A stretch of DNA of 15,550 bases from JAEZAF01 sp964395665 (GCA_964395665.1 CAYNDH010000109.1:1-15550), one strand, 5' to 3'. Positions 1-6,783 are shown, numbered from the stretch's first letter. Program-made: numbers and translations. The notes: generated from the letters alone by a model not told the origin.

Positions 1-28
1 AAACGCCCCGTCTTATGACAGGGCGTTT
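1..28 (-). terminator. Hairpin downstream of dnaJ
   Basis: AAACGCCC (1-8) pairs with GGGCGTTT (21-28), and GTC/GAC inside extend the stem around a TTAT loop. It lies 20 bases past the dnaJ stop codon. Read on the minus strand it ends in TTT at the window edge, so the rest of the U-tract is out of view. It could also serve a plus-strand gene, since TTTTA follows it in that direction. Confidence 0.7.
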
Positions 29-48
29 TATAGTTCTCGCTGCTTGTT

Positions 49-1203
49 TTACTCGCCGGTGAAGAAATCCCGCAGGCGCTCGGCGAAGGTGCGACCGTTG
101 CCGCTGGTATTGATCTGCGGCTGGACATCCGTGCCGAAGGTCTCACCCAACTGCTGGAACAATTCACGCTGCTCGTCGGTCAGGTCGGTCGGCACGGCGA
201 TACTGACATGCACCAACTGATCCCCGCGCCCGGAGTTCGATCCATCGGAGCGCAGCCGTGGGAAGCCTTTTCCGCGCAGGCGGAAGATCTTGCTGTTTTG
301 TGTCCCCGCCGGGATCTTCAGCTCAACATCACCGTCCACCGTCGGGATGACGATCTTATCCCCCAGCGCGGCCTGCGCGATATTGATGCTCACATCCAGC
401 AGGATGTCGTTATCATTGCGCTGGAAGAATTCATGCGGCTTCACATGGACGACGACGAACAGATTACCGTTCGGTGCGCCGCGTTCACCGGCATCACCTT
501 CGCCCCGCACCTGAATCTGAAGCCCTTCACGCACACCCGCCGGGATCTTGACGTTCAGGACGGCATGTTTGCGCAGGCGTCCGCTGCCATCACAGGTCTT
601 ACAGCGGTGTTCGACCACCGTGCCGACGCCGCCGCAGCGCGGGCAGGGCGCAACCCGTACCATTGATCCCAGGAAGGTCTGCTGCACCTGACGGATCTCA
701 CCGGCCCCGTTACACTGCGGACAGGTGGTCGGGGAAGTCCCCGGCTCTGCGCCAGAGCCTTCACAGGTTTCGCAGGTTTCCAGCCGGTCGAACTCAATCG
801 TCTGATCGACGCCGAAAACGGCTTCTTCAAACGTGATATTGACATCCACAAACCGGTCGGACCCACTGCGCGGCCCGCGCCGACGGGTAGACTGGCGTGC
901 CCCCCCGATGTTAGTGAAGAATTCTTCGAAGATCTCTTCAAAGCCGGTGAAGCCCGCCGCCCCTGCGCCGCCAAAACCACCGCCGTTGACTCCGGCATGG
1001 CCGAAGCGATCATAACGGGCACGCTTATCGTCATCAGAGAGGACTTCATACGCTTCGTTGATCTCTTTGAAGCGTGTTTCAGCATCGGTTTCGGTGCTGA
1101 CATCCGGGTGGTACTTGCGCGCAAGCACGCGAAAGGCCTTTTTGATCTCGTCCTTGCTGGCGCTGCGCGAGACGCCAAGTACATCATAATAATCTGCTGC
1201 CAT
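49..1203 (-). CDS. dnaJ: Chaperone DnaJ (Hsp40), type I
   Basis: Co-chaperone that binds unfolded proteins and stimulates the ATPase of DnaK in the cytosol. All parts of a full type I DnaJ are visible in the 384 residues: an N-terminal J domain (about 4-68) with the HPD triad at 32-34, a Gly/Phe-rich linker (about 71-100), a zinc region with four CxxCxGxG-type motifs (cysteine pairs 144/147, 161/164, 187/190 and 201/204), and the two C-terminal substrate-binding beta domains. Length is normal for the family. It is the last gene of the leftward grpE-dnaK-lipoprotein-dnaJ cluster, 53 bases after the lipoprotein gene, and is followed by a hairpin. Nothing is missing; identification is secure. 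Confidence 0.98.
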   Translation of the reverse strand: MAADYYDVLGVSRSASKDEIKKAFRVLARKYHPDVSTETDAETRFKEINEAYEVLSDDDKRARYDRFGHAGVNGGGFGGAGAAGFTGFEEIFEEFFTNIGGARQSTRRRGPRSGSDRFVDVNITFEEAVFGVDQTIEFDRLETCETCEGSGAEPGTSPTTCPQCNGAGEIRQVQQTFLGSMVRVAPCPRCGGVGTVVEHRCKTCDGSGRLRKHAVLNVKIPAGVREGLQIQVRGEGDAGERGAPNGNLFVVVHVKPHEFFQRNDNDILLDVSINIAQAALGDKIVIPTVDGDVELKIPAGTQNSKIFRLRGKGFPRLRSDGSNSGRGDQLVHVSIAVPTDLTDEQRELFQQLGETFGTDVQPQINTSGNGRTFAERLRDFFTGE

Positions 1204-1256
1204 AGTCTTCCCGTATTACAGGCTCATATCAAACGAATACTGCTGATAACTCAAAC

Positions 1257-1721
1257 TCATGTATTGAATACAATCAGATAAACCCGCCAACGCTCCGCAT
1301 CAGAGCGATCGACCAATACCTGATAATGCCGATTGACCGGATAATTGGCATATGCTGCGCCGATAAACTCGGGCTGGTCAGCGGCATCTTCAGCCACCCA
1401 CCAGTTCACCGTTTTCGGCGCACTCGGCGAGAATAGTCCTGCTCCGCCGCTGGTCAGTGCTTCTTCAAATCCCAGTTCTGTCAGATAGCCTTCAACCGCA
1501 TCGGGCGCGGCATCAAACCGCAGCCAGATAATCGTATCCTGAAAACCACCCGTTTCATGATAAACATCGCTCGCATCGGCTGGAAGCTGCGCACCGATAA
1601 ACGCCTCAACCTGTTCCAGTGACTGCGCTTCTGGTTGCAGCGAGAACAGGTCACACCCCGTCAGGCCGAATAACAATCCGAGCAGCCCCGCCATGCAGAC
1701 AGGTAAACGCCAGATCTTCAT
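1257..1721 (-). CDS. Small predicted lipoprotein, function unknown
   Basis: A 154-residue protein that begins with a short basic stretch, a hydrophobic segment and a lipobox LTGC at 20-23, so it is probably exported, lipidated on Cys23 and anchored on the outer face of the membrane. The rest is a small soluble domain with two consecutive tryptophans near the middle; I do not recognise a family. The open frame runs further upstream to 1862, but I chose the ATG at 1721: it places the signal peptide at the N-terminus and has a GGAG ribosome-binding site nine bases upstream. A TACAAT -10-like hexamer sits about 20 bases upstream on the minus strand (1742-1747), hinting at its own promoter. It separates dnaK from dnaJ. 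No functional link to the chaperones can be shown. Confidence 0.85.
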   Translation of the reverse strand: MKIWRLPVCMAGLLGLLFGLTGCDLFSLQPEAQSLEQVEAFIGAQLPADASDVYHETGGFQDTIIWLRFDAAPDAVEGYLTELGFEEALTSGGAGLFSPSAPKTVNWWVAEDAADQPEFIGAAYANYPVNRHYQVLVDRSDAERWRVYLIVFNT

Positions 1722-1854
1722 GCCATCACTCCATTCCTTTAATTGTACCCACTTAAACGAAGGACGGAGCGAAAAGGTTTCCTGGGCTGGTGCGGCCTGC
1801 TGATGCCGGCGGCGGACGATCTGTGGACCAGTCGCCACATGATAACAATGCGAG

Positions 1855-1895
1855 AAGCCCATATCAGCATACAGGAAGTATACGGATATGGGCTT
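1855..1895 (-). terminator. Hairpin downstream of dnaK
   Basis: AAGCCCATATC (1855-1865) pairs perfectly with GATATGGGCTT (1885-1895). An inner arm GCATAC (1867-1872) with GTATAC (1878-1883) extends it with one mismatch around loop AGGAA. It lies 20 bases beyond the dnaK stop codon. The U-tract on the minus strand is weak, so it may act as an attenuator or an mRNA 3'-end stabiliser rather than a strong terminator. It would partly uncouple dnaK from the lipoprotein and dnaJ. Confidence 0.65.
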
Positions 1896-1914
1896 TCAGG
1901 TGTTTCAGTATCAG

Positions 1915-3819
1915 TTATGCTTCGGTGAATTCAGCGTCCACGACATCTTCGTCGCTGCCGCCATCCTTCGGTGCGGCACCATCGGCTGCACCGGCTGCCG
2001 GAGCGCCATCCGGTGTGGCCTGATACATACTGCCGCCGACCTGCTGGATGTGTGTCATCAGCGCTTCGGTTGCAGACTTGATTGCATCAAGATCTTCGCC
2101 AGCCTGCGCGGTGCGGACAGCCTCAACCTTTTCGTTGATCTGCTGTTTCACATCATCAGACAGGCGATCGCTGAAGTCACGCTGAAGTTTTTCGGCGGTG
2201 AAAATCGCGCTTTCGGCCTGATTTCTGACTTCAACCGATTCCTTGCGCTTGGCGTCTTCAGAGGCGAAACTCTCCGCTTCCTTCACCATACGCTCGATTT
2301 CCTCTTCACGCAGACCGGTACCGGCGGTAATGGTGATCTTCTGCTCGCGACCGCTGGCCTTATCCTTCGCGCTCACGTTGATGATACCATTCGCGTCGAT
2401 GTCAAACGTGACTTCGACCTGCGGGATACCACGCGGTGCGGGCGGGATACCATCCAGAATGAAGCGGCCCAGCGATTTGTTATCCGTCGCCATCGGGCGC
2501 TCACCCTGCACGACATGGATCTCGACCTGCGTCTGATTATCCGCCGCCGTGCTGTAGACCTGCGATTTGCGGGTCGGGATCGTGGTATTGCGCTCGATCA
2601 TCGGTGTAGCGACACCACCCAGTGTTTCGACGCTCAGCGTCAGCGGGGTCACGTCCAGCAGCAGGATATCCTTCACATCACCGGCCAGAACACCCGCCTG
2701 GATCGCCGCACCCAGTGCCACGACTTCGTCAGGGTTCACGCCCTTGCTGGGGGCCTTGCCGAAGAACTTCTCAACCGCTTCCTGAATGGCTGGCATACGG
2801 GTCATACCACCGACCAGAATGACCGTGTCAATGTCCTTGGTGGACAGCTCGGCATCCTTGACAGCGGCTTCCAGTGGGCGAATGCTCTTGTCGATCAGGT
2901 CACGAACCAGACTTTCCAGCTTGGCGCGGGACAGGGTGACGTTCAGATGTTTCGGGCCGTTGGCATCTGCCGTAACAAAGGGCAGGTTGATCTCCGTGCT
3001 AAGGACACTCGACAGCTCGATCTTGGCCTTTTCAGCGCCTTCCTTCAGACGCTGGAGCGCCTGACGATCCTTGCGCAGGTCGATGCCGTTTTCCTTCTGG
3101 AATTCATCCGCCAGCCAGTTGATGATACGCTCGTCGAAGTTGTCACCACCGAGATAGGTATCACCATTGGTGCTGCGGACTTCGAACACGCCGTCTCCCA
3201 TTTCAAGGATCGAGATGTCGAACGTACCGCCGCCAAGGTCATACACGGCGATGATGCCGTTCTTCTTCTCACCCAGGCCATAAGCAAGGCTGGATGCCGT
3301 CGGCTCGTTGATGATACGCATGACTTCCAGACCGGCGATACGGCCAGCGTCCTTGGTCGCATTACGCTGTGCGTCATTAAAATAGGCCGGAACTGTGATC
3401 ACGGCGCGGTCAACGGTTTCTCCCAGATAGGCTTCAGCGTCGCTCTTGATCTTCTGCAGCACCATTGCCGAGATTTCCTGCGGGCTGTATTCCCGATCAC
3501 CGAGCTTGGCACGCACGTCGCCGTTGGGGGCCTGTGTCACCGTATAGGGGACATGCCGCAGGCCTTCCTGCACTTCGGGATCGCTGAATTTGCGGCCCAT
3601 AAAGCGCTTGACGGAGAAAATCGTATTCTCCGGGTTCACAACCGCCTGATTGCGGGCAACCTTGCCCACCAGACGTTCATTAGTCTTGGGATTGACCGCG
3701 ACCACAGACGGGATCAGTCGGCCACCTTCAGATGATGGGATAACGACCGGCTCGCCACCTTCCATGACCGCAACCACGGAGTTGGTCGTCCCAAGGTCTA
3801 TGCCAATAATGCGTCCCAT
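1915..3819 (-). CDS. dnaK: Molecular chaperone DnaK (Hsp70)
   Basis: ATP-driven chaperone that binds exposed hydrophobic segments of client proteins in the cytosol; DnaJ stimulates its hydrolysis and GrpE exchanges its nucleotide. The 634 residues show the complete actin-like ATPase domain: phosphate-1 loop GIDLGTTNS (6-14), the catalytic lysine position K71, VPAYF (143-147), NEPTAS (171-176), phosphate-2 loop DLGGGTFD (194-201), and GGMTRMP (337-343). The hydrophobic interdomain linker LLLDVTP is at about 386-392, then the beta-sandwich substrate domain, the helical lid, and an Ala/Gly-rich tail ending in the typical acidic EDVVDAEF-like motif. The ATG at 3819 has GAGGAG about ten bases upstream. 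It follows grpE by 98 bases. The long plus-strand open frame over it (1888-3735) is an antisense shadow. Confidence 0.99.
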   Translation of the reverse strand: MGRIIGIDLGTTNSVVAVMEGGEPVVIPSSEGGRLIPSVVAVNPKTNERLVGKVARNQAVVNPENTIFSVKRFMGRKFSDPEVQEGLRHVPYTVTQAPNGDVRAKLGDREYSPQEISAMVLQKIKSDAEAYLGETVDRAVITVPAYFNDAQRNATKDAGRIAGLEVMRIINEPTASSLAYGLGEKKNGIIAVYDLGGGTFDISILEMGDGVFEVRSTNGDTYLGGDNFDERIINWLADEFQKENGIDLRKDRQALQRLKEGAEKAKIELSSVLSTEINLPFVTADANGPKHLNVTLSRAKLESLVRDLIDKSIRPLEAAVKDAELSTKDIDTVILVGGMTRMPAIQEAVEKFFGKAPSKGVNPDEVVALGAAIQAGVLAGDVKDILLLDVTPLTLSVETLGGVATPMIERNTTIPTRKSQVYSTAADNQTQVEIHVVQGERPMATDNKSLGRFILDGIPPAPRGIPQVEVTFDIDANGIINVSAKDKASGREQKITITAGTGLREEEIERMVKEAESFASEDAKRKESVEVRNQAESAIFTAEKLQRDFSDRLSDDVKQQINEKVEAVRTAQAGEDLDAIKSATEALMTHIQQVGGSMYQATPDGAPAAGAADGAAPKDGGSDEDVVDAEFTEA

Positions 3820-3917
3820 AACTGCTTATCTCCTCAATTTCGAATAGTGTGTTTCTTGTGTCTGTCTGGATAACTGATGCAGGTATTGTGTAGTCGTCGG
3901 CTGGTGACCGTCACGCT

Positions 3918-4526
3918 CTAGCTGGCGACCTTCACCAGCGCGGGACGCAGCACACGATCTCCGCTGCTGTAACCTTTACGCAGAGTCGTGGTGACATGGC
4001 CGCTTTCAACATCTTCGGAGTCTTCCATGCCGATCGCTTCATGACAGGTCGGATCGAATGCTTCCCCGGTCGGGTTAATGGTGACAACCTCATATTCGCC
4101 AAGGAGCTTTTCAAACTGGCGCAGCATCAGCGTCACACCGCTAACCCATGCATTATCCTTGAGGTCCTGCGGGACATTATCCAGCGCCCGCTCAAAGTCA
4201 TCGATCAGGGGCAGCAGCGACGTCACGACATCCAGTGAACCGCGCCGCCGTGCTTCACCCATCTCGCGCTCGGTGCGCTTCTTATAGTTGGCAAATTCGG
4301 CACGGGTACGCTGTACCAGCGCCAGATATTCATCCACCTGTGATTTCTGGCTATCGGTTTCCATTACTATTTGCTCCGGTGCAGCGGTACCTTCCGGAAT
4401 CGAGTCCGGCGGCATCTGTTCGTCCGCAGCTTCAACCGGGGTATCCGTATTCTCATTTACCGTCTCATCAGCGGTATTCTGCTCATCGACATCAACAGGC
4501 GCCGTAGTCTTATCATCGTTTGACAC
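3918..4526 (-). CDS. grpE: Nucleotide exchange factor GrpE
   Basis: Homodimeric exchange factor that releases ADP from DnaK. The 202 residues comprise a long, acidic, low-complexity N-terminus (1-60), a predicted coiled-coil dimerisation helix (about 61-118, including YKKRTERE), and the C-terminal beta domain (about 145-200) with the family signature FDP..HEAI (157-165) and the ending GD.VLRPA.V.V. The start is a GTG at 4526, chosen because GGAGG lies eight bases upstream; an ATG eight bases further up is in another frame and closes at once. It is the first gene of the leftward chaperone cluster, and its upstream region carries an inverted repeat (4560-4580) and then the repeat-rich intergenic region. 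Confidence 0.97.
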   Translation of the reverse strand: MSNDDKTTAPVDVDEQNTADETVNENTDTPVEAADEQMPPDSIPEGTAAPEQIVMETDSQKSQVDEYLALVQRTRAEFANYKKRTEREMGEARRRGSLDVVTSLLPLIDDFERALDNVPQDLKDNAWVSGVTLMLRQFEKLLGEYEVVTINPTGEAFDPTCHEAIGMEDSEDVESGHVTTTLRKGYSSGDRVLRPALVKVAS

Positions 4527-4559
4527 TCGCCATCCCTCCGAAAATTGTGATTAGTACGC

Positions 4560-4580
4560 GTGGGTGCCTATAGTACCCAC
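4560..4580 (-). promoter_or_regulatory. Inverted repeat upstream of grpE, possible heat-shock operator
   Basis: GTGGGT (4560-4565) and ACCCAC (4575-4580) are perfect inverted arms with a nine-base spacer, the same spacing as the HrcA operator CIRCE, but the arm sequence differs from the CIRCE arms. On the minus strand a TATACT -10-like hexamer lies just upstream, so the dyad would fall near the transcription start, where a repressor would act. The start GTG of grpE is 34 bases downstream. Operator function is inferred from position and symmetry only. Confidence 0.45.
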
Positions 4581-4690
4581 CAAATCTGGGAAAGTATATC
4601 AAGAGTGTCATAGAATTATGTTAGCATTTCCAGCTATCTCATCAGATTTAACGCAATTTTTATGTTGTCGCAGACGCTCACCCTAAATGA

Positions 4691-4736
4691 GAATCATTGA
4701 CGATCATGACGGATATCCCAAATTTCTCAATGATTC
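4691..4736. repeat. 10-bp inverted repeat flanking the first TATCCCAAA
   Basis: GAATCATTGA (4691-4700) and TCAATGATTC (4727-4736) are perfect inverted arms separated by 26 bases that contain the first TATCCCAAA copy. It could extrude as a stem or be two sites of a dimeric protein. It is not placed like a terminator for either neighbouring gene. Confidence 0.6.
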
Positions 4737-4809
4737 GGTCGATTATATCCCAAAATTCTTTGGGATAACTTATCCCAATATCCCAATGTTACAAACTTTA
4801 TATCCCAAA
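4714..4809. repeat. TATCCCAA repeat array (five direct, one inverted)
   Basis: TATCCCAA occurs on the plus strand at 4714, 4746, 4771, 4779 and 4801, and inverted (TTTGGGATA) at 4759-4767. The copies at 4746-4754 and 4759-4767 form a perfect 9-bp dyad with a four-base spacer; those at 4771 and 4779 are directly abutted. Four of the five direct copies are preceded by T or AT. The first seven bases of the form TTATCCCAA agree with a DnaA box except at the end, so these may be weak boxes, or sites of a different protein. The density (six in 96 bases) is far above chance. Confidence 0.8.
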
Positions 4810-4865
4810 AAGAGGCTTACTAAGAATCGAGTCTGTGCAAAAGTCTGTGCATAACCCTGTTCATA

Positions 4866-4942
4866 ACCTGTTCAAAACTTTGAACAGCCTGTGCAAAAGT
4901 CCCCTCACCTGTTCAAAACTTTGAACAGCCTGTGCAAAAGTC
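4866..4942. repeat. Two 36-bp direct repeats carrying a dyad and a DnaA-like box
   Basis: Bases 4866-4901 and 4907-4942 are identical, separated by five bases (41-base period). Each contains CTGTTCAAAACTTTGAACAG, a 9-bp dyad with two central bases, followed by CTGTGCAAAAG. Further partial copies of the same 11-mer family flank them (4833-4867, 4948-4973 and 5077-5095, in both orientations). The 41-base period is close to four helical turns, so the sites would face the same side of DNA. Confidence 0.85.
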
Positions 4943-4997
4943 GGTGAGTTATGCACAGGCACCTGTTCAAAACTTTTTTCCCTCATAAACCCACTTC

Positions 4998-5049
4998 TGC
5001 GATATATGGCATCCGGACTTTGGATATAACATCCTTTTTTGCGATATAT
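4998..5049. repeat. TGCGATATAT direct repeat in AT-rich spacer
   Basis: TGCGATATAT occurs at 4998-5007 and 5040-5049, a 42-base period almost equal to that of the neighbouring 36-bp repeats. Between them lie ATCC and GGAT stretches and a T6 run (5035-5040). It may be part of the AT-rich, easily melted portion of the candidate origin. Confidence 0.5.
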
Positions 5050-5077
5050 AACCCACATTGCAGTTCGCGTTACAGAG

Positions 5078-5129
5078 TTTTGCACATTTGAACAGGCCCT
5101 ACTACTACTGCTATTTAAATAAATAGAAA
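5078..5129. other. Possible DnaA-trio and DNA unwinding element
   Basis: Two box-like 9-mers abut at 5078-5086 (TTTTGCACA) and 5087-5095 (TTTGAACAG). They are followed by the short GC cluster GCCC (5096-5099) and by in-phase triplets CTA CTA CTA CTG CTA (5099-5113), then the AT-rich TTTAAATAAATAGAAA (5114-5129). On the complementary strand the triplets read 3'-GAT-5', the form described for DnaA-trio elements that guide strand opening next to a DnaA box and GC cluster. Assignment is by pattern only. Confidence 0.5.
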
Positions 5130-5214
5130 CCACATCCAATCCAGAATCTGATACAACCCCAACGCACACAGGTCGTCCGAAGTCCTTAATGCTGATAAAC
5201 TCTTCTCAATACTT

Positions 5215-6567
5215 ATGCCTGATAAAACCGTTCAATTGTCTGAAATCGCTATGGCCTCTGAACCCTCTCCCAAACTTACATCCCACACCCCGATCTCAGC
5301 AGCGCATGTACTTGATGAAGCGATGCTGTTTCACCTGCTGGAGATCAACGCCATTCTCAATACGGCGCTGCTCAGTCCATCACTGAACCTTGATGAGCTG
5401 CTGCCCAAAATCATGGATGCCGCGGCTGAAATCACCGGCTCGGAGAGTGCGTCCATCCTGCTGTGGCACGAACGCAAGCAGGAACTTGTCTTCCGTGCGG
5501 CAAGTGCACAGAATCCACAGGCCCGTTCGATCATCGGCAAACCGGTCCCGCTGGACAGCATCGCCGGGACGATCTTCCGCGAAAAGCGCACCGTGCAGAT
5601 CGCGGATGTCGAGCAGGACCCGCGCCATTACAGCAAAGTGGATGAAGAACTCCAGTTTGTGACCCGTTCACTGCTGGGTGTGCCGCTGATTGTCCGGAAT
5701 GAGGTCATCGGCGTGCTGGAAGTCGTCAATAAACATCAGCTTCCATGGACACCCGCCGATGAACAGGCGCTGACCCTTCTGGCCGGGAATGCTGCCGTAG
5801 CGATTGAGGTGGCACGCAATATGCTGCGCCTGAAGCGTGCCAATGAAGATCTGAAAGAGATGGACAAACTCAAGAATGACTTCATCGCAATCGCATCGCA
5901 TGAACTGCGGACGCCGCTGGGGATCATTCTGGGTTATGCCAGCTTTCTTGAAGATACCGCCAACTCCAATGAACAGGTCGAGATGATCGGACGAGTGACG
6001 GCTGGCGCACAGCAGCTTCGCCAGATCATCGACGGGCTGGTGAACCTGGGATACATGCGCCAGCAGAACAGCGATCTGATTTTGGAGAGGGTGCCGGTCG
6101 CGAATCTGTTCAGGGCACTGAAGAACGAAGCCGAGATGATGCTGGTCACGCATCAGCACACGCTGGACATGCAGATGCCGCCGGAGACGATCTGCACACA
6201 GGCCGATGCAGTGCGGCTGGAGATGGCGTTGGGTAACCTTGTCAACAATGCGGCCCGCTTTACGCCAAAAGGGGGCCAGATTCGCATCTTCTGGCAGTCT
6301 GTGGGTGCGGATGAGGGCGCGATCGTTATTGAGGATAATGGCATCGGTATCGCGCCAGAAAACCTTGAGCGCATTTTCAATGATTTTGTACAGGTTGAGG
6401 ATCACCTGACACGGCATCAGGGCGGGTTGGGTGTCGGCCTGACGATTGCCCGGGCGATTGTCGAAGCCCACGGCGGACGCATCCGCGCTGAAAGTGACGG
6501 CCCCGGCACGGGATCACGTTTCACGGTCACACTGTCAGTGCGTGATTGTGCATCCGACGGATCGTGA
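5215..6567 (+). CDS. GAF-domain sensor histidine kinase
   Basis: Predicted cytosolic two-component histidine kinase of 450 residues. A GAF sensor domain occupies about 45-200. A linking helix (about 205-220) leads into the HisKA dimerisation domain with the H-box SHELRTP, phospho-acceptor His229. The HATPase_c domain follows with N-box NLVNNAARF (341-349), G1 box DNGIGIA (374-380) and G2 box GGLGVGL (403-409), so it should be catalytically competent. There is no signal peptide or membrane segment. No response-regulator gene is adjacent, so the partner is unknown (orphan kinase). The start ATG at 5215 lacks a clear ribosome-binding site; the in-frame ATG at 5251 is an alternative and would not affect any domain. 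Its upstream region is the repeat-rich candidate origin. Confidence 0.93.
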   Translation: MPDKTVQLSEIAMASEPSPKLTSHTPISAAHVLDEAMLFHLLEINAILNTALLSPSLNLDELLPKIMDAAAEITGSESASILLWHERKQELVFRAASAQNPQARSIIGKPVPLDSIAGTIFREKRTVQIADVEQDPRHYSKVDEELQFVTRSLLGVPLIVRNEVIGVLEVVNKHQLPWTPADEQALTLLAGNAAVAIEVARNMLRLKRANEDLKEMDKLKNDFIAIASHELRTPLGIILGYASFLEDTANSNEQVEMIGRVTAGAQQLRQIIDGLVNLGYMRQQNSDLILERVPVANLFRALKNEAEMMLVTHQHTLDMQMPPETICTQADAVRLEMALGNLVNNAARFTPKGGQIRIFWQSVGADEGAIVIEDNGIGIAPENLERIFNDFVQVEDHLTRHQGGLGVGLTIARAIVEAHGGRIRAESDGPGTGSRFTVTLSVRDCASDGS

Positions 6568-6595
6568 TTTCTACATTCACACTTAAGTACCTGCG

Positions 6596-6755
6596 CTAGA
6601 GTGTGTTGACATTTACAAAAATCGCTCATGTGTAGGGGCGGACCTGCGTGTCCGCCCGCAGTGGTTAAGCAGTCAGCGGGCGATGACACAGCATCGCCCC
6701 TACACAAAACCGGTTTGCAGAGGCGCATTATGATCGAAACGTCAACAGAACCTAG
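6596..6755. mobile_element. MITE-like element with CTAG target duplication (IS5-like ends)
   Basis: CTAG occurs at 6596-6599 and 6752-6755. Just inside, AGTGTGTTGACATTT (6600-6614) and the inverted GAAACGTCAACAGAAC (6736-6751) form imperfect terminal inverted repeats sharing TGTTGAC and TTT. The core holds a 12-bp inverted repeat, TGTGTAGGGGCG (6629-6640) with CGCCCCTACACA (6695-6706), enclosing two hairpins: GGGCGGAC/GTCCGCCC (6636-6657) and GGGCGATG/CATCGCCC (6678-6699). There is no coding capacity, so it must be moved by a transposase encoded elsewhere. Four-base CTAG duplications are typical of the IS5 group. The bases after the right CTAG repeat the left end (AGTGTGTTG), so the exact boundary is ambiguous. 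Confidence 0.65.
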
Positions 6756-6777
6756 AGTGTGTTGTTGTAACTTTGGC

Positions 6778-6783
6778 TATAAT
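6778..6783 (+). promoter_or_regulatory. Candidate -10 element for the UPF0173 gene
   Basis: A perfect TATAAT lies 57 bases upstream of the start codon at 6841. No good -35 hexamer is present at 16-18 bases upstream, where the sequence is the boundary of the inserted element (GAGTGT), so the insertion may have altered the promoter. Confidence 0.4.

Larger units (their letters stand above)
4691..5129. other. Candidate replication origin (DnaA-box cluster with AT-rich unwinding region)
   Basis: Gene-free, AT-rich region between divergent genes. Nine-mers matching the DnaA box TTATNCACA exactly, read in either orientation, occur at 4846-4854 and 4949-4957. One-mismatch forms (TTTTGCACA, or its reverse TGTGCAAAA) occur at 4834-4842, 4890-4898, 4931-4939 and 5078-5086, and TGTTCATAA is at 4858-4866. 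Related TGTTCAAAA or TTTGAACA forms are at 4869, 4879, 4910, 4920, 4964 and 5087. A separate array of TATCCCAA lies on the left (4714-4809). At the right end a box pair is followed by GCCC, CTA triplets and an AT-rich run. This combination is what bacterial oriC regions look like. No dnaA or dnaN is in the window. An alternative is a multi-site operator for an unknown regulator of the flanking genes. Confidence 0.55.

Noticed and set aside
1722..1862. N-terminal extension of the lipoprotein frame up to 1862
   Set aside because: It would bury the signal peptide at residue 48 and lacks support; the ATG at 1721 has a good ribosome-binding site.
1888..3735. 615-residue open frame on the plus strand
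   Set aside because: It is the exact antisense of dnaK; its length is a by-product of the codon use of a highly conserved gene.
4560..4580. Classical CIRCE (HrcA operator) upstream of grpE
   Set aside because: The spacer fits but the arms GTGGGT/ACCCAC do not match the CIRCE arms, so it is listed only as a possible operator.
4866..4942. Possible CRISPR array (two 36-base repeats)
   Set aside because: The spacer is only five bases, there are just two units, and no cas genes are present.
4861..5169. 102-residue open frame on the minus strand across the repeat region
   Set aside because: It is made largely of translated repeats, has no recognisable domain or ribosome-binding site, and overlaps the DnaA-box-like cluster.
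5668..6471. 267-residue minus-strand open frame inside the kinase gene
   Set aside because: It is a shadow of the kinase, whose domains and motifs are all in the plus-strand frame.
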